DNA of 15,137 nt from UBA2040 sp965660955 (GTDB taxonomy: Bacteria; Bacteroidota; Bacteroidia; Flavobacteriales_D; Crocinitomicaceae): positions 1 through 15,137 of the forward strand of contig CBFIBY010000051.1 of NCBI GenBank assembly GCA_965660955.1, read 5' to 3'. Below the pieces are notes generated by a model, which was not told the DNA's origin, did not search any database, and was given only the letters and a program-made list of their open reading frames with translations. The position numbers and the translations under genes were made by a program. This document shows positions 14,456 through 15,137 of this stretch, in pieces; positions within the stretch are counted from its first letter, which is position 1; each line of letters starts with the position of its first letter.

Positions 14456-14689
14456 TTATTTTTTATTGTTTTGAAAAATATTGAAAAGCAATCCGCCCAT
14501 CATTGCTCCGTATAGCGTGCTGTTAATTGGGCTTGAAGTTATGCTACACGATCCGTTTACACATCCTACTTGAGAATAGTAAACATAACCGCCAATAGCT
14601 CCAACTCCAATACCGATTAGGGTCAGCAGATAATTTGAAAAGAATGATTTGACTGAATTATTATTCATGGAACAAATGTCCGATATCAT
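14456..14689 (-). CDS. DUF6132-like small membrane protein
   Basis: A 77-aa protein with two membrane helices (about 20-38 and 59-73). Between them is a Cys-containing loop, VGCVNGSCSITSSPINSTLYGAMMGG, whose C-x4-C and S-x-L-Y-G-A pattern matches the DUF6132 family as I recall it (GC-x-G-x-C-P-I-T-x-x-P). Two ATG starts are possible: 14689 and 14668 (MNNNSVKSF). Both give the complete helices, and nothing in the sequence settles the choice. It is the first gene of the four-gene redox cassette. The loop Cys pair should face the periplasm or cytoplasm as a hairpin loop and may be redox-active. Function is unknown. Confidence 0.8.
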   Translation of the reverse strand: MISDICSMNNNSVKSFFSNYLLTLIGIGVGAIGGYVYYSQVGCVNGSCSITSSPINSTLYGAMMGGLLFNIFQNNKK

Positions 14690-14721
14690 TTTGAATTCCT
14701 TTGTGACTAGCGTTACAGATA

Positions 14722-14757
14722 TAAAAAAACACCCCGTCCATCTTACGATAAACGGGG
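14722..14757 (-). terminator. Intrinsic terminator after the DUF2911 gene
   Basis: A stem of CCCCGT (14732-14737) with ACGGGG (14752-14757) is followed on the minus strand by a run of seven T (complement of 14723-14729). It lies 25 bp beyond the stop at 14782 and separates that gene from the redox cassette. The GGGGCT at 14754-14759 could instead pair with AGCCCC (14776-14781), a competing hairpin. Confidence 0.85.
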
Positions 14758-14781
14758 CTCTGAAATCAGGGTGGAAGCCCC

Positions 14782-15137
14782 TTATTTCATTGCTTTTATT
14801 TCTTTAATCAATTTCTCGTTGTTAGCAACATAACCGTAGTCTCCGCCTTCGTTTGCTTTGGCAAGTTCCATAGATTTCTGCGCTGCAGCCAATGCTTCCT
14901 TTTTCTTATCTAATTTGGCATATATCTTTGCTTGAACGTGAATATACCAAAATGCCTCAGGTCTTTTCTCCACGGCTTTGTTGATGTACGTTAATGCTTC
15001 ATCTAAATTTTTGTCTTTTTCTAAATAGAAACGAGCTGATTGATAGTAGTCACCAGCACTTGGGCCTTCCATAACTTTAGCGATTTGTTTCTCAACCATT
15101 TCATCCGTTGGCGTTTCAATAGGAAGTGAAACGCGTG
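14782..15137 (-). CDS. DUF2911 family protein, C-terminal TPR part (5' end outside the window)
   Basis: The frame is open to the window edge: upstream of Met at 15099 it continues as RVSLPIETPTDE, so that Met is internal and the gene is cut by the window. The visible 118 residues are the end of a DUF2911-type protein: a last beta-strand, then a TPR-like helical tail (SAGDYYQSARFYLEKDKNLD, then ALTYINKAVEKRPEAFWYIH, then KKKEALAAAQKSMELAKA). DUF2911 proteins are exported Bacteroidota proteins of unknown function with just such a tail, in which Ala/Tyr-rich helices precede the RPEAFW motif. A terminator follows the stop. Confidence 0.82.
   Translation of the reverse strand, partial: RVSLPIETPTDEMVEKQIAKVMEGPSAGDYYQSARFYLEKDKNLDEALTYINKAVEKRPEAFWYIHVQAKIYAKLDKKKEALAAAQKSMELAKANEGGDYGYVANNEKLIKEIKAMK

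Overview
The window looks like chromosomal DNA of a Bacteroidota bacterium, most likely Flavobacteriales and perhaps Crocinitomicaceae (Fluviicola-like); the family placement is inference. The signs are AT-rich DNA, no clear Shine-Dalgarno sites, and several exported proteins whose signal peptides end just before Gln (FSQ, IAQ, FAQ, NAQ, FTQ). Bacteroidota-type families are also present: a PD40/OmpA protein, a DUF2911 protein, a DUF6132-like protein, a large secreted PIG-L deacetylase and an SSS symporter with a long soluble insertion. I see no rRNA, tRNA, insertion sequence, CRISPR array or phage gene.

Left part (1-6442), all on the minus strand. A probable four-gene run, ridA-like > GT2 glycosyltransferase > 2-oxo acid dehydrogenase E2 > PorE-like TPR/PD40/OmpA protein, has gaps of about 10-55 bp and ends at a good intrinsic terminator (331-368). 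Beyond the terminator is a small secreted protein of unknown function. The genes of the run are not an obvious pathway. The glycosyltransferase carries a C-terminal remnant of a phosphoglycosyl-transferase domain. The PorE-like protein has a 14-unit DPVT linker.

Centre (6443-8357). A TrpG/PabA-type glutamine amidotransferase diverges from ridA. It is followed by a decayed 3' end of a DUF2147-like gene. A convergent OmpA-domain protein with a novel-looking N-terminal beta domain follows. The intergenic stretch 8120-8357 holds a 7-bp-period repeat with an inverted partner.

Right-centre (8358-13539), plus strand. A tightly coupled trio consists of a secreted PIG-L deacetylase, a 39-aa single-pass membrane microprotein and a sodium:solute symporter, followed by an outer-membrane beta-barrel protein. 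The overlaps (8 bp, then ATGA) indicate translational coupling. A plausible reading is that the deacetylase acts on an acylated sugar in the envelope and the symporter imports the product, with the microprotein as a possible small symporter subunit.

Right end (13550-15137), minus strand. A compact four-gene redox/sulfur cassette (DUF6132-like, rhodanese, two-TM DUF2892-like, thioredoxin) ends in its own terminator. Before it is the 3' part of a DUF2911/TPR gene that runs off the window, with a terminator of its own. The most interesting items are the 39-aa microprotein, the GT2/dead-PGT fusion, the DUF2147 remnant, the heptamer repeat hairpin and the redox cassette.
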